Counted from the first letter of the stretch, positions 8,750 through 17,567 are shown. The stretch is DNA of 64,000 nucleotides from Cryobacterium lactosi (GCF_004403945.1 NZ_SOHM01000036.1:62001-126000); one strand, 5' to 3'. A program made the numbers and translations. The notes: generated by a model from the letters alone, not told the origin.

Positions 8750-10621
8750 ATGAGTAGCAGCGTCGACCTCGAGCCCGCCGTCTTCCGCGCCAGCCAGCAG
8801 GACGGGCGCTACCCGCGCCCCCAGCTGGTGCGCCCGTCCTGGGCCGAGCTGTCCGGGGAGTGGGGCTTCGCCTTCGACGACGCCGACATCGGCCTGACTG
8901 CCCGGTGGTTTGCCGACCCGCAGTTCGACCGGAAGATCCAGGTTCCCTTCCCCTTCGAGTCGGCCGCGTCGGGCATCCAGGACACCGGATTTCACAAGGT
9001 GGCCTGGTATTCAAGGACCTTCGACGATATCGACCTGGCGGAGGCGGGCTTCTTCGCGGGTCAGCGCCTGCACGTGCGCTTCGGTGCGGTCGACTATCGC
9101 GCCAGCGTGTGGGTCGACGGAACCTTCCTCGGGCAGCACGAAGGCGGCCACACTCCGTTCAGCTTCGACATCACCGACGCCGTCGTGTCCGGTCTGTCAG
9201 AGCACACCATCGTGGTGCGGGCGGAGGACGATCCTCTCGACGTGACGCAGCCGCGCGGCAAGCAGGACTGGCGGGTGGATCCGCACTCCATTTGGTACCA
9301 CCGCACCAGCGGCATCTGGCAGCCGGTCTGGCTCGAATCCACGAACCCCCTTGCCGTCACACTCGTGCACTGGGTGCCCGACCTGCCCAACGCGAGCGTC
9401 CGGGTCCGGGTCGACCTCAGCCGCCGGCCCGCGCCCGGAACCACGGTCTCGCTCAGCCTCAGCTTCGACGGCGTCCCCCTGTCCGACACGACTGTCGCGG
9501 TGACCGCAACGACCCAGAGCTTCACACTCGCCGTCCCCGTTCAGATGAACGGCCAGGCTTACGAGGAACTGCTCTGGACCCCGGAGTCCCCACGGTTGAT
9601 CGACGCCACCCTGACCGTGCGCACCGGTTCCACCTCGCACGTGCAGGGCACGGCCGTCGACGTCGTGCACTCCTATCTCGGGCTTCGTTCCGCGGCCGTC
9701 GCCCGGGGCCGGTTTCTCCTGAACGACCGGCCCTACTATGTGCGATCGGTGCTGCAACAGGGTTACTGGCCCGAATCCCACCTCGCCAGCCCCTCGCCCG
9801 AGGCGCTGCGCAGGGATGTCGAGCTCATCAAGGAACTCGGCTTCAATGCGACCCGCGTGCACCAGAAGATCGAGGACCCTCGTTTCCTCTACTGGACCGA
9901 CCGGCTCGGTCTCCTGGTCTGGGGTGAGACCCCCGGGGCCTTCGAATTCGGCGCAACGGCTGTGCAGCGCATGTTGGCGGAATGGACCGAGGTCATCGAG
10001 CGCGACCTCTCCCATCCCTCCCTGGTGACCTGGGTACCGCTGAACGAAAGCTGGGGCGTGCAGCACATCGCCCACAACCCTGCCCAACAGAACTATGCGC
10101 GTGCCCTCGCGGCCCTCACCCGGACTCTGGATCCCTCCCGACCCGTGATCTCCAACGACGGCTGGGAGCACATCGACTCCGACATCCTGTCTGTTCACGA
10201 CTACGAATCGTCGGGTGACATCCTGCGAGAACGCTACAGCGACGAGCACGCCAAGCACGCCCTGCTTGGCGACCTCGGCCCCGCCGGCCGGCGCCTGCTG
10301 CTGCCCGGGCAGGAAATCGGGGAGCGACCGGTGATGCTCACCGAATTCGGCGGCATCTCGTTCGCCACGCAGTACACCGACAGCGATGCCTGGGGCTACT
10401 CGAGCGCGCAGACCGCAGACGATTTTCTCGAACGGATGGACGCCGTCGTTTCGGCCGTCCACACCAGTGCGTTCCTCGCCGGATTCTGCTACACCCAGCT
10501 CACCGACACTCTGCAGGAGACCAACGGGTTGCTGGATGAGAACCGGATGCCCAAGGCGCCGATGCGGCACCTACGTGCCATTGTCACGCAGAGTGCGCCC
10601 GCGACGCCCGCGCTCGACTAG
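8750..10621 (+). CDS. GH2-family beta-glycosidase
   Basis: A 623-residue cytoplasmic enzyme with the GH2 order: N-terminal sugar-binding jelly roll (about 30-190), an immunoglobulin-like domain (about 200-310) and a TIM barrel. The acid/base Glu433 is in VPLNESWG and the nucleophile Glu532 in MLTEFGG. Members are beta-galactosidases, glucuronidases or mannosidases; activity cannot be told from sequence alone. There is no signal peptide, so it should act on imported oligosaccharides. An ATG at 8741 is possible, but the promoter geometry favours a leaderless start at 8750. It is controlled by the LacI operator at 8714-8729. Confidence 0.9.
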   Translation: MSSSVDLEPAVFRASQQDGRYPRPQLVRPSWAELSGEWGFAFDDADIGLTARWFADPQFDRKIQVPFPFESAASGIQDTGFHKVAWYSRTFDDIDLAEAGFFAGQRLHVRFGAVDYRASVWVDGTFLGQHEGGHTPFSFDITDAVVSGLSEHTIVVRAEDDPLDVTQPRGKQDWRVDPHSIWYHRTSGIWQPVWLESTNPLAVTLVHWVPDLPNASVRVRVDLSRRPAPGTTVSLSLSFDGVPLSDTTVAVTATTQSFTLAVPVQMNGQAYEELLWTPESPRLIDATLTVRTGSTSHVQGTAVDVVHSYLGLRSAAVARGRFLLNDRPYYVRSVLQQGYWPESHLASPSPEALRRDVELIKELGFNATRVHQKIEDPRFLYWTDRLGLLVWGETPGAFEFGATAVQRMLAEWTEVIERDLSHPSLVTWVPLNESWGVQHIAHNPAQQNYARALAALTRTLDPSRPVISNDGWEHIDSDILSVHDYESSGDILRERYSDEHAKHALLGDLGPAGRRLLLPGQEIGERPVMLTEFGGISFATQYTDSDAWGYSSAQTADDFLERMDAVVSAVHTSAFLAGFCYTQLTDTLQETNGLLDENRMPKAPMRHLRAIVTQSAPATPALD

Positions 10622-10681
10622 ATCCGGCGCCCGGTCCTTCGTTATTCGGCCCGCCACGACAGCGGCGGCTCAGCGGTGCGG

Positions 10682-10687
10682 CAGAAT
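10682..10687 (+). promoter_or_regulatory. -10-like hexamer for the leaderless YqaJ-like gene
   Basis: CAGAAT followed by exactly 6 nt and the GTG start at 10694. The identical hexamer and spacing occur before the gene at 14945. Confidence 0.4.
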
Positions 10688-10693
10688 AGGCAG

Positions 10694-11395
10694 GTGCCCC
10701 ACAACCTGCTCGCCCTGTTCGACCTGGGCGAGGAGTCTGCCGAATTACTCGTACAGCAGCCCCCGGCGCCGGCCGCGCATTCCCACTTGTCGCGCATCGT
10801 GGCCGATTCCACCGACCGGGTCGCCTGGCTGCGGGCTCGCAGCCAGGGCATCACCGCCACGGATGTCGCCAAGCTCGCCACGGAGAAATCGGTGCACACC
10901 GCGGCCAGGGAGAAGATCAACGGCAGCGGTTTCAGCGGCAACCCGTACACCGATCACGGCCGCGCCAGGGAGCCGGAGATCGCGGCTTGGGTGCTGGCGA
11001 ACTACGGCATCGAACCGAGCACCAACCTGTTCCACGCGGCGGAGCAGCCCCGCCACCTGGCCACTCCCGACGGTCTGGGCCTTGCCGGCAACGGGGTGTT
11101 CGAGCTCGCCGAGATCAAGACCACCAGCAAGCCCTGGCGCAGCATCCCCCGCTCATACCTGCGTCAGATCTGGTGGCAGCAGTACGTGCTCGGCGCCGAC
11201 CGCACCCTGCTGGTGTGGGAGGAACACGACAACTTCGTGCCCCGCTCCGCCGTTCCCGAGTGCCGGTGGATCGACCGTGACGATGACCAGATCAGCATTC
11301 TGGTGGGATTCGCCGACCAGCTGATCGACCTGCTCAACCACCAGCGCGAACGTGAGCGCGCCGCCGGGCCGCCGCCCTACGACTACGGTCGCTGA
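10694..11395 (+). CDS. YqaJ/lambda-exonuclease-like PD-(D/E)XK nuclease
   Basis: A 233-residue protein resembling the YqaJ viral-recombinase fold. It has WLRARSQGITATDVAKLA, the entry motif of this family, then REPEIAAWVL, a Pro-Asp (TPDGLGL) and ELAEIKTTSK, which together supply the Glu, Asp and E-x-K catalytic residues. QIWWQQYVLGADRTLLVWEE is the usual closing helix-strand. No phage genes or Bet/RecT partner are nearby, so this seems a chromosomal, perhaps repair-related, member. A GTG at 10676 would add six residues; the CAGAAT hexamer 6 nt before 10694 supports the shorter form. Its end overlaps the convergent signal peptidase gene by 13 nt. Confidence 0.75.
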   Translation: MPHNLLALFDLGEESAELLVQQPPAPAAHSHLSRIVADSTDRVAWLRARSQGITATDVAKLATEKSVHTAAREKINGSGFSGNPYTDHGRAREPEIAAWVLANYGIEPSTNLFHAAEQPRHLATPDGLGLAGNGVFELAEIKTTSKPWRSIPRSYLRQIWWQQYVLGADRTLLVWEEHDNFVPRSAVPECRWIDRDDDQISILVGFADQLIDLLNHQRERERAAGPPPYDYGR

Positions 11396-11973
11396 ACCGC
11401 CGCGCGTCGTGACCGGGCGTCACCGATGCCTCCGACGATCATGAACCCCGCGTAGCCGAACAGCAGCGCGGCCCCTCCCGCCGTGACCCAACCCTTCGCC
11501 TGGCCGGAAATTGCGTTATTGACCAGCCCGATCAACGGCACCGAGTACCAGAGCCGGCCGCGCACCTGGGCGGCGCTGACCGCATCCGGGTCGGCAAGGC
11601 TGTTGTTGTCCCCCTTCAAGACGAAGCTGCGGTCGCCGTTCGCGGCGAGGGTGAGGCCGACGATCCTGTGGGTGATGACGGTGGGGTCACCGGATCGCAC
11701 CTGGTACGTGACGATGTCGCCGAGCGCGAGGTCATCCGCCGCCACCGCGCGGATGACGACCAGGGTGCCGGCCGGCAACCCCGGCTCCATCGAGCTCGTG
11801 AGAACGGTCAGCGGAATGGCGCCGGTGAGCCTCGGAAGAACGATGACCAGCAGCGCCAAGCCCAGAACGAGCAACAGGAGGCCGGCGCTCACGCCCTGGC
11901 CGATCCAGTGCCAGATTCCGGAGCCGGCCGTCCTAGTCGCGGAGGGAGCGCTTCGACCAAAATGCATACGCAT
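11383..11973 (-). CDS. SipW-type (ER/archaeal-type) signal peptidase I
   Basis: A 196-residue membrane protease with a long hydrophobic segment near residues 28-48 and another near 165-185. The nucleophile Ser61 is in LTSSMEPG, and a His102 (VITHRIVGL) occupies the place of the bacterial Lys, which marks the Ser-His ER/SipW class. GDNNSLADPDAV carries the conserved Asp region. It starts 1 nt after the stop of the lectin-domain gene and is the last gene of the operon. SipW enzymes process TasA/camelysin-like proteins, and the three proteins encoded just upstream have such non-standard signals. Confidence 0.88.
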   Translation of the reverse strand: MRMHFGRSAPSATRTAGSGIWHWIGQGVSAGLLLLVLGLALLVIVLPRLTGAIPLTVLTSSMEPGLPAGTLVVIRAVAADDLALGDIVTYQVRSGDPTVITHRIVGLTLAANGDRSFVLKGDNNSLADPDAVSAAQVRGRLWYSVPLIGLVNNAISGQAKGWVTAGGAALLFGYAGFMIVGGIGDARSRRAAVQRP

Positions 11974-11974
11974 G

Positions 11975-13261
11975 TCAGCCGCCGTTCGTGAGGGTGAAGA
12001 CCTGGTCCACTGAACCGTCGCAGGTGGCCACCTTCAGCTGGTTGTTGCCGTCGGCCGTGATTCCGCCGCCGATGTCGAGGCACTTGTTGTTGCGGTTGCG
12101 AAGGGTGACGGTTCCGCTGCCCGCCGTGACCGGGGTGACGGTCCACTGCTGGGCATAGACGTAGCTGTTGAATGGGCGCAGAATTGACCGGTCGAGGGTC
12201 GGACTATCCCAGAACAGTGTCGGCGCGTGCCGGCCGGCGACCCGGTAGTACGCCCCTGTTTGCGTGAATTTCCAGGACTGGTTGGTCCCTCCGTTGCAGG
12301 AATAGTCGATCAGCGCCGTGCCCGAGTCGGTACCGACGCCCTCGGCGTCAAGACAGAGCTGGGTAGCGGTGTTCCTGATTACGTACCAGCTCGACGTGCT
12401 CAGCCCTCCCGTCGTCAGGTTCGCCGATAGCGAAGCCGGTGACAGATCCACTGGAGTCGCCGCGTGGGCGGCACGCACGGTGTAGACGTACCCCTTTCCC
12501 ATGACCAGACCCGTATCGGTGAAGCTGAGCGAGGCCGCCGCAACCGAGCCCACGAGCACCGAGTCCCGGTAGATCTGGTACCCGGTCACGGCCACGGTGT
12601 CAGCGGGCGCGGACCAGGTGAACGTGATGCTCCGGTCGGTGTCACCCGTCTTCGTGGGCACGCCAGGGGTGAGGGTGTCGGCGACGGATTGGGCCGTGGT
12701 CGCGGTTACCGCGCTGGTCCAGCTGCCCTGGTTGGCAGCCGCCGAGGCCGTGGCTGTCACATCTCCGCCCACCAGAGCGAAGCGCTGCGACTGGCTCACC
12801 GAGCTGCGCACGCAATAGACGGCGTCGGCGTTAGGGGCAAGGGTGCCGGTGACGGCCCCAACGGTGAGCCAGGTCTTCCCGGTCGGCCCTGCCGCGGTCG
12901 CCGCCGCGGTGCAGAGCGCCGCGGATGCCACCGGCCACACGCGCACATCCGCCGCACCGGCGAGCGCTGTCGCCGCCTGCGCTCCGAAGCTCAAGGTGTA
13001 CGGCGCGGGAACGGTGCCGACATTGCGCACGGTGACCGGCGCGGTCGCGCTGAGCGCACCCGACGAGTAGATCCTGGTGAGGGCGCCAAGACCCGTCTGC
13101 TCGATCCTCAGGGTGCCGGCGGCAACGCTGCCCGCCACCGGTTTCTCCGGGGTGGTCCAGCTGGCGTTGGCGACCCCGGCGCCCGAAAGCGCCACCGCCA
13201 GGGCGGCGGCCAGCACGGCCAGACCGGCCGCGCCGGAACTGTGCTGTCTGATGCGAGGCAT
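11975..13261 (-). CDS. SipW-type exported protein with FnIII and ricin-type lectin domains
   Basis: A 428-residue secreted protein. The signal region (1-36) ends in ANASW, and the segment GSVAAGTLRIEQTG resembles the N-terminus of SipW-processed proteins. A TasA-like beta domain (about 37-200) is followed by a fibronectin type III domain (about 205-300, with ITFTWSAPADTVAVTGYQIY). A C-terminal ricin-type beta-trefoil (about 310-428) carries repeated Q-x-W-like motifs (NQSWKFTQTG, QQWTVTP, DQVFTLTNGG). The lectin should bind glycans outside the cell. I chose the ATG at 13261, 2 nt after the previous stop. It sits between two SipW-type partners, so it is probably part of a surface fibre or matrix. 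Confidence 0.8.
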   Translation of the reverse strand: MPRIRQHSSGAAGLAVLAAALAVALSGAGVANASWTTPEKPVAGSVAAGTLRIEQTGLGALTRIYSSGALSATAPVTVRNVGTVPAPYTLSFGAQAATALAGAADVRVWPVASAALCTAAATAAGPTGKTWLTVGAVTGTLAPNADAVYCVRSSVSQSQRFALVGGDVTATASAAANQGSWTSAVTATTAQSVADTLTPGVPTKTGDTDRSITFTWSAPADTVAVTGYQIYRDSVLVGSVAAASLSFTDTGLVMGKGYVYTVRAAHAATPVDLSPASLSANLTTGGLSTSSWYVIRNTATQLCLDAEGVGTDSGTALIDYSCNGGTNQSWKFTQTGAYYRVAGRHAPTLFWDSPTLDRSILRPFNSYVYAQQWTVTPVTAGSGTVTLRNRNNKCLDIGGGITADGNNQLKVATCDGSVDQVFTLTNGG

Positions 13262-13263
13262 TG

Positions 13264-13872
13264 CTAGTCCGCGATTCCGGTCAGGCGCAGACCGACATTG
13301 GCCGCGGACTGCCCCTGGCTCGTGGCCGGAGCCGCCAGCGGCAGTGTCACCGACACGCAGAGCACCTGCGGTGCACCCGCGCGCAGGATCACGCCTACCG
13401 GACCTGCAGTCTGAGCGGCGACGGAGCCGCTCCAGCCCGGCGCGACAGTGCCTGCGGTGCACGCGGCGGTTGATCCGGCCGCACCGATGCCGACCACCAG
13501 TGAAGTGGAGAGGTCGTTCGTGGGCGTGCCCGTGACGGTGAGCCCGGATACCCGGAGGGTGAGCGGGACATCTCCGGTGTTGCTGGCGGTCACCGCGCCG
13601 TACAAGGTCAGCCCCGGGTAGAGCGCTGTCGCGGGCAATGACAGCGCCGATACCGTCAGGTCGGCCGTTCCCGAGGTGATCACTGCGGCGGCAGGCGACG
13701 CAGCCGCACTGGCATTCAGGAACGCGGCGGTGCCCCCGATCTCCGACGTGGCGAGGAGGACCAGGGTCAACCCCGCGGCCGAGAGCACAGCCGGCCAGCG
13801 CAGGGCCGCCGAACGCATGCGCCCGCCGTGCCCGCCGGCAGCGTGCCTGGCTGACCTCCGCACCCGTTGCAT
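13264..13872 (-). CDS. SipW-type signal-peptide exported protein (TasA-like, unknown function)
   Basis: A 202-residue secreted protein. A hydrophobic segment near residues 28-45 is followed by GGTAAFLNASA and then ITSGTADLTVSAL, the layout of SipW-dependent substrates. The rest is a Thr/Ala/Gly/Val-rich beta-sandwich with Cys at two places (TAACTAGT, VLCVSV) that could form a disulphide. I chose the ATG at 13872, with GGAAGG about 8 nt upstream. The true function is not recognisable. A 5-bp hairpin (13896-13911) lies in the 69-nt gap to the preceding gene and could be a weak attenuator. Confidence 0.7.
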   Translation of the reverse strand: MQRVRRSARHAAGGHGGRMRSAALRWPAVLSAAGLTLVLLATSEIGGTAAFLNASAAASPAAAVITSGTADLTVSALSLPATALYPGLTLYGAVTASNTGDVPLTLRVSGLTVTGTPTNDLSTSLVVGIGAAGSTAACTAGTVAPGWSGSVAAQTAGPVGVILRAGAPQVLCVSVTLPLAAPATSQGQSAANVGLRLTGIAD

Positions 13873-13941
13873 TGCGACCATCCTTCCGCCACCCACGGGG
13901 TCTGGGCCCCGCAAACGGCTGCTCCTACCACCGATACACGA

Positions 13942-14514
13942 CTACTTCTGGGTGAGGGTGACGGCCAATGCGTTGAGGTTCACCGAGCCCAGCTTCGTGT
14001 CGTTCTCAAAACCGGCTGTCGTGCTCTTCGGGAAGGTGATGGTCACGGCCACCGAGATGTCCTGGGACACCCCCGCAGCGCCCGCCGTCACGGTGTACGG
14101 CGCCGACCCTGTGGAGATACCCGTTCCCGTCGCCGTCAGTGTGGCGGTCTTGGTCAGGTACGCGGCCAGCGCCACATCGGCCGGCGCGCTCGTGGAGGTC
14201 GCAAGGATGGACGCCGGGGTGATACCCAGGGTAGCCACGAGGTTGTCGCCGGTGGCGATGATGCTCATGGTCTTGCTGTAGACCAGCACATCGCCGGGGA
14301 CGACCTTGTATCCGGTCATGGTGGCGCGGGACGTGCTGCCATTGACGGTCCAGGAACCGGCGGTGCTGGAGGCGACGACCGAGAGGTTGCCCGCGGCGAT
14401 GGTGCCGGCATCGGTGTTCGCACTGGAATTCCACAGCGCGAAGGTGCCCGCGCCACCAAGGAGGAGCACGATGCCCACGGCACCGGCGATCCCGCCCTTC
14501 AAAAACTTGTTCAT
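13942..14514 (-). CDS. Alternate-type signal peptide exported protein (SipW substrate)
   Basis: A 190-residue exported protein. MNKFLKGGIAGAVGIVLLLG begins a signal whose end, GTFALWNSSAN, followed by AGTIAAGNLSVV, is the hallmark of the actinobacterial alternate-type signal / SipW-cognate family. The mature part is a Thr/Ser/Ala-rich beta domain without Cys. The ATG at 14514 has GAGGAAG just upstream; longer forms run through unlikely Arg-rich sequence. It is the first gene of the four-gene operon ending in the SipW peptidase. By analogy with TasA it may be a fibre or biofilm-matrix subunit; this is an inference from family and context. Confidence 0.82.
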   Translation of the reverse strand: MNKFLKGGIAGAVGIVLLLGGAGTFALWNSSANTDAGTIAAGNLSVVASSTAGSWTVNGSTSRATMTGYKVVPGDVLVYSKTMSIIATGDNLVATLGITPASILATSTSAPADVALAAYLTKTATLTATGTGISTGSAPYTVTAGAAGVSQDISVAVTITFPKSTTAGFENDTKLGSVNLNALAVTLTQK

Positions 14515-14944
14515 GATCTTCCTCTCGCGGCGCCCATGCCGGCGCCAAATCGTTGTCAGGAATCGGGACGGGCGTGACAAGGTGTGGGCAGCAAAAAGAC
14601 CTGCCTGACCGCGCCGGAAAACTCCGGCTGCCTGGGAGAGCTCGCTGTCGCAGCGGCGCCTGCTGGGGTTCGACTGCAGCGAGTGAGGTACCAGAGAAGG
14701 GCTGAACCATCAGATTCAGAGCTTCTCTTCCTTCCTCCAGCGTACGTTCGCGAGATCCCGCCGCCGCGAGCAGCCCGCCCCCAGCTGTGGGCACAACCGG
14801 GCATTTCGCACCCCCAGTGAGAGTCACAACTGCTTACCGGAGGGGCGGACCCGTCGATTGTCCCGGCGTACCGGCGCCGGGTGCGCACCTCGAACGGCCG
14901 CTGCGTCCCGACGCACAGTCGGCTCCGTGCCACAGAATAGGGTC
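14515..14944. other. 430-bp intergenic region between divergent genes
   Basis: No convincing gene. On the minus strand it is the 5' region of the SipW operon. It holds a perfect 6-bp stem, 4-nt loop hairpin at 14613-14628 (GCCGGA/TCCGGC). A widely spaced inverted repeat TTGTCA/TGACAA lies at 14553-14558 and 14575-14580. I compared it by eye with c-di-GMP and c-di-AMP riboswitch cores and saw no match. At the right end, CAGAAT (14933-14938) is the probable -10 of the oxidoreductase gene. Confidence 0.5.
14933..14938 (+). promoter_or_regulatory. -10-like hexamer for the leaderless oxidoreductase gene
   Basis: CAGAAT, 6 nt before the ATG at 14945; same hexamer and distance as before the gene at 10694. 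Confidence 0.4.
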
Positions 14945-15943
14945 ATGCCCATTTCCCCGGTACTGCCCACCCACATGCGCGCCCTCGTCATCGACCGCAC
15001 CGGCGGTCCCGAGGAATTACACCTCGCCGAGCTGCCGCTGCCCGCCGCGGTGAGCGACGAACTCCTCGTGCGTGTGGTGGCCGCCGGCATCAACCCCATC
15101 GACGCGAAGACCAGGGCCGGCTCCGGCGCCGCGCCCGCGATCGGCGGCTACCCCACGGTGCTCGGCAACGACTTCAGCGGCATCGTCGTGCGCGCTCCCT
15201 ACGACACCTTCCCGTTGCAGCCCGGCGACGCGGTGTACGGCATGGCCCGGCCGCCCCGCATCGCGGGCAGCTACGCCGAATACCTGGTGGTGTCGAGCCT
15301 GTCCGTGGCCCGCAAGCCCGTCGCCGTGAGTCACATCGAGGCCGCCGGCATCCCGCTGGCCGCCATGACCGCCTGGGGCATGGTGACCCTCGCCGGCGCG
15401 GCACCCGGCCAACGGATGCTCATCCACGCCGGCAGCGGCGGCGTCGGTCACTTCGCCGTGCAATTCGCCCGGCACCTGGGCGCCCACGTCACCGCGACGG
15501 GCTCCACCGCCTCGGTAGAGTTCCTGCACCGCCTTGGCGCGCACGAGGTGATCGACTACAGCACGACCCGGTTCGAAGAGACGCTCTCGGGCCTCGACAG
15601 CGTGATCGACCTGATCGGCAACGTGCACGACGCCACCGGTACCCGGTCGCTCGCGACGCTGCGGCCCGACGGCCTGCTCGTGAACGCCCCCACCGGCAGC
15701 TGGCCCACCATGCAGGCCGAGGCAGCCGCCGCCGGGGTGCGCGCGACTGGCTACAAGGTCGCCGCAGACGCCCGGGTGCTCGACACCATCACGGCGCTGA
15801 TCGACAACGGTAGCGTGCGGGTGAACATCGACTCAGTCTTCGACCTCGAAGAGGGCGCTGCCGCTCACCGGGCCCTCGAGGGTGGACACACCCGCGGCAA
15901 GATCGTGCTGCGGGTTTCCGACGCCGACGAAAGCGCGGCGTGA
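14945..15943 (+). CDS. MDR-family NADPH-dependent oxidoreductase (quinone oxidoreductase-like)
   Basis: A 332-residue medium-chain dehydrogenase/reductase. The N-terminal GroES-like domain (GGPEELHLAEL, GNDFSGIV) lacks the Cys/His zinc ligands, as in quinone oxidoreductases. The Rossmann domain has GSGGVGHFAVQFARHLGA at about residues 160-177. It probably reduces quinones or enals with NADPH. The ATG at 14945 is supported by the leaderless geometry. The gene overlaps the photolyase gene by 4 nt (GTGA), so the two are co-translated. Confidence 0.88.
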   Translation: MPISPVLPTHMRALVIDRTGGPEELHLAELPLPAAVSDELLVRVVAAGINPIDAKTRAGSGAAPAIGGYPTVLGNDFSGIVVRAPYDTFPLQPGDAVYGMARPPRIAGSYAEYLVVSSLSVARKPVAVSHIEAAGIPLAAMTAWGMVTLAGAAPGQRMLIHAGSGGVGHFAVQFARHLGAHVTATGSTASVEFLHRLGAHEVIDYSTTRFEETLSGLDSVIDLIGNVHDATGTRSLATLRPDGLLVNAPTGSWPTMQAEAAAAGVRATGYKVAADARVLDTITALIDNGSVRVNIDSVFDLEEGAAAHRALEGGHTRGKIVLRVSDADESAA

Positions 15944-17403
15944 GCGTGACCGGCGGGTCCGCTGCCTCCGGCCTGGCCTCGACAGGTACGGCCTCGACAG
16001 GCCCGGCCCCGGCCCATCCCGACGGGCCCTCGCTGGTCTGGCTGCGTGACGACCTGCGACTGGGCGACAACCCCGCCCTCACCGCGGCGCTCGAACGCGG
16101 CCGACCGATCGCCCTGGTCTACCTGCTCGACGAGGTCTCCCCCGGCATCCGCCCGCTCGGTGGTGCCGCGCGCTGGTGGCTGCACCAGAGCCTGGTCTCG
16201 CTCGCCGCCGACGCCGCGGCGCTCGGTGGCCGGCTGGTGCTGCGCCGCGGCGCGGCCGAGGCCGTGATCGGCGAACTCGTCGAGGAGCTCGGCGCCGGCG
16301 CTGTGTTCTGGAACCGCCGGTACGGTGCGGCAGAGCGCGAGGTGGACACTCGCATCAAGACCGGCCTCACCGACTCCGGCGTCGTGGCGCACAGCTTCGC
16401 CGGCTCGCTCCTGTTCGAACCGTGGACCATCCGCACCGGAGGCGGCACGCCGTACACGGTGTTCACCCCGTTCTGGCGGGCGTGCACCGCCGGGCCACCG
16501 CCGCGGGCGCCCTACCCGGCGCCGGCGGAGCTCACCGACGCCGCACCCGCTCTACCCGGTGACGACCTCGCGTCGTGGGAATTGCAGCCCAGCCACCCGG
16601 ACTGGGCCGGCGGCCTGCGCGAGGCCTGGACGCCCGGTGAGGCCGCCGCCCAGCAGCTGCTGGCGGCCTTCCTCGACGAGTCCCTGCCGAAGTACGGCAC
16701 CGAGCGCGACCTGCCCGCGCAGCAGGCCACCTCGAGGCTCTCGCCGTACCTGCGCTGGGGAGAGATCAGCCCGCACCAGATCTGGCACGCCACCGACATC
16801 GCCCGCCGCGGCCTCAGCGGCGCGGCCGCCACCAGCGCCACCCGTTTCCTCACCGAGGTGGGCTGGCGCGAATTCGCCTACCACGTGCTCTTCCACGCAC
16901 CCGATCTGGCCACCGCCAATCTGCGCCCCGGCTTCGACGCGTTCCCCTGGCCCCCGCTCGACAAGGTCGCACTCTCGGCCTGGCAGCAGGGCCGCACCGG
17001 CTTCCGTCTGGTGGATGCGGGCATGCGCGAGTTGTGGCGCACCGGCAGCATGCACAACCGGGTGCGCATGGTCACGGCGTCGTTCCTGATCAAGAACCTG
17101 CTCATCGACTGGCGCGAGGGCGAGAAATGGTTCTGGGACACCCTCGTCGACGCCGACCCGGCCAGCAACCCGTTCGGCTGGCAGTGGGTGGCCGGTTCCG
17201 GGGCGGATGCGGCGCCCTATTTCCGGGTGTTCAACCCCGAGCTGCAGGCGGACAAGTTCGACCCTGCCAACGAGTACGTGCGCCAGAACGTGCCGGAGTG
17301 GGGCACACCGTCGTACCCACAGCCCCTCGTCGACCTCGGCGAGACCCGGCGCGCCGCCCTGGCCGCCTACGAGCACGTAAAGGCCGCCCGCCCGTCCTCC
17401 TAG
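15940..17403 (+). CDS. phr: Deoxyribodipyrimidine photolyase (class I CPD photolyase)
   Basis: A 487-residue light-driven DNA repair enzyme. The N-terminal antenna domain starts at SLVWLRDDLRLGDNPAL (about residue 30). The C-terminal FAD domain has TSRLSPYLRWGEISP, TEVGWREFAYHVL, and the DNA/FAD-contact blocks around GMRELWRTGSMHNRVRM and NPFGWQWVAGSG. The Trp residues of the electron-transfer chain are present in these blocks. The first 25 residues are an Ala/Ser/Gly/Thr-rich extension encoded partly by two 15-bp repeats (15976-16005). A GTG start overlaps the preceding stop by 4 nt. It should repair cyclobutane dimers, fitting a UV-exposed lifestyle. Confidence 0.95.
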   Translation: MSVTGGSAASGLASTGTASTGPAPAHPDGPSLVWLRDDLRLGDNPALTAALERGRPIALVYLLDEVSPGIRPLGGAARWWLHQSLVSLAADAAALGGRLVLRRGAAEAVIGELVEELGAGAVFWNRRYGAAEREVDTRIKTGLTDSGVVAHSFAGSLLFEPWTIRTGGGTPYTVFTPFWRACTAGPPPRAPYPAPAELTDAAPALPGDDLASWELQPSHPDWAGGLREAWTPGEAAAQQLLAAFLDESLPKYGTERDLPAQQATSRLSPYLRWGEISPHQIWHATDIARRGLSGAAATSATRFLTEVGWREFAYHVLFHAPDLATANLRPGFDAFPWPPLDKVALSAWQQGRTGFRLVDAGMRELWRTGSMHNRVRMVTASFLIKNLLIDWREGEKWFWDTLVDADPASNPFGWQWVAGSGADAAPYFRVFNPELQADKFDPANEYVRQNVPEWGTPSYPQPLVDLGETRRAALAAYEHVKAARPSS

Positions 17404-17439
17404 TCCGCCGAGCCCGCCGAGCCCGTCGAGCCCGTCGAG
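17404..17439. repeat. Four 9-bp tandem units after the photolyase gene
   Basis: Units of the form YCCGYCGAG run from just after the stop codon to the left arm of the palindrome at 17441. They are non-coding. Confidence 0.6.
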
Positions 17440-17440
17440 C

Positions 17441-17503
17441 CCGCGAACTGTGAGTTAAGCACCGTAGTTCCGCGATTTTTGGTGCTTTTCTCACGGTTCG
17501 CGG
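17441..17503. repeat. 63-bp imperfect palindrome, family A copy 1
   Basis: Arms 17441-17463 and 17481-17503 pair at 20 of 23 positions around a 17-nt loop. The outer sequence is CCGCGAACTGTGAG. A clearly related copy is at 36297-36358 with the same loop length. Both follow the stop codon of a plus-strand gene and precede another plus-strand gene, so they could be terminators or a mobile palindromic repeat. Confidence 0.8.
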
Positions 17504-17567
17504 ATGGGTCGTCTGGGGTGTGCCCGCGGGCGGGGGCAGTGTCAGTGGCAGGTGAGACGATCTCATT

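Noticed and set aside
14515-14944. Possible c-di-GMP or c-di-AMP riboswitch before the SipW operon
   Set aside because: I compared the minus strand by eye with the conserved cores of those riboswitches and found no match; only a small hairpin is clear.
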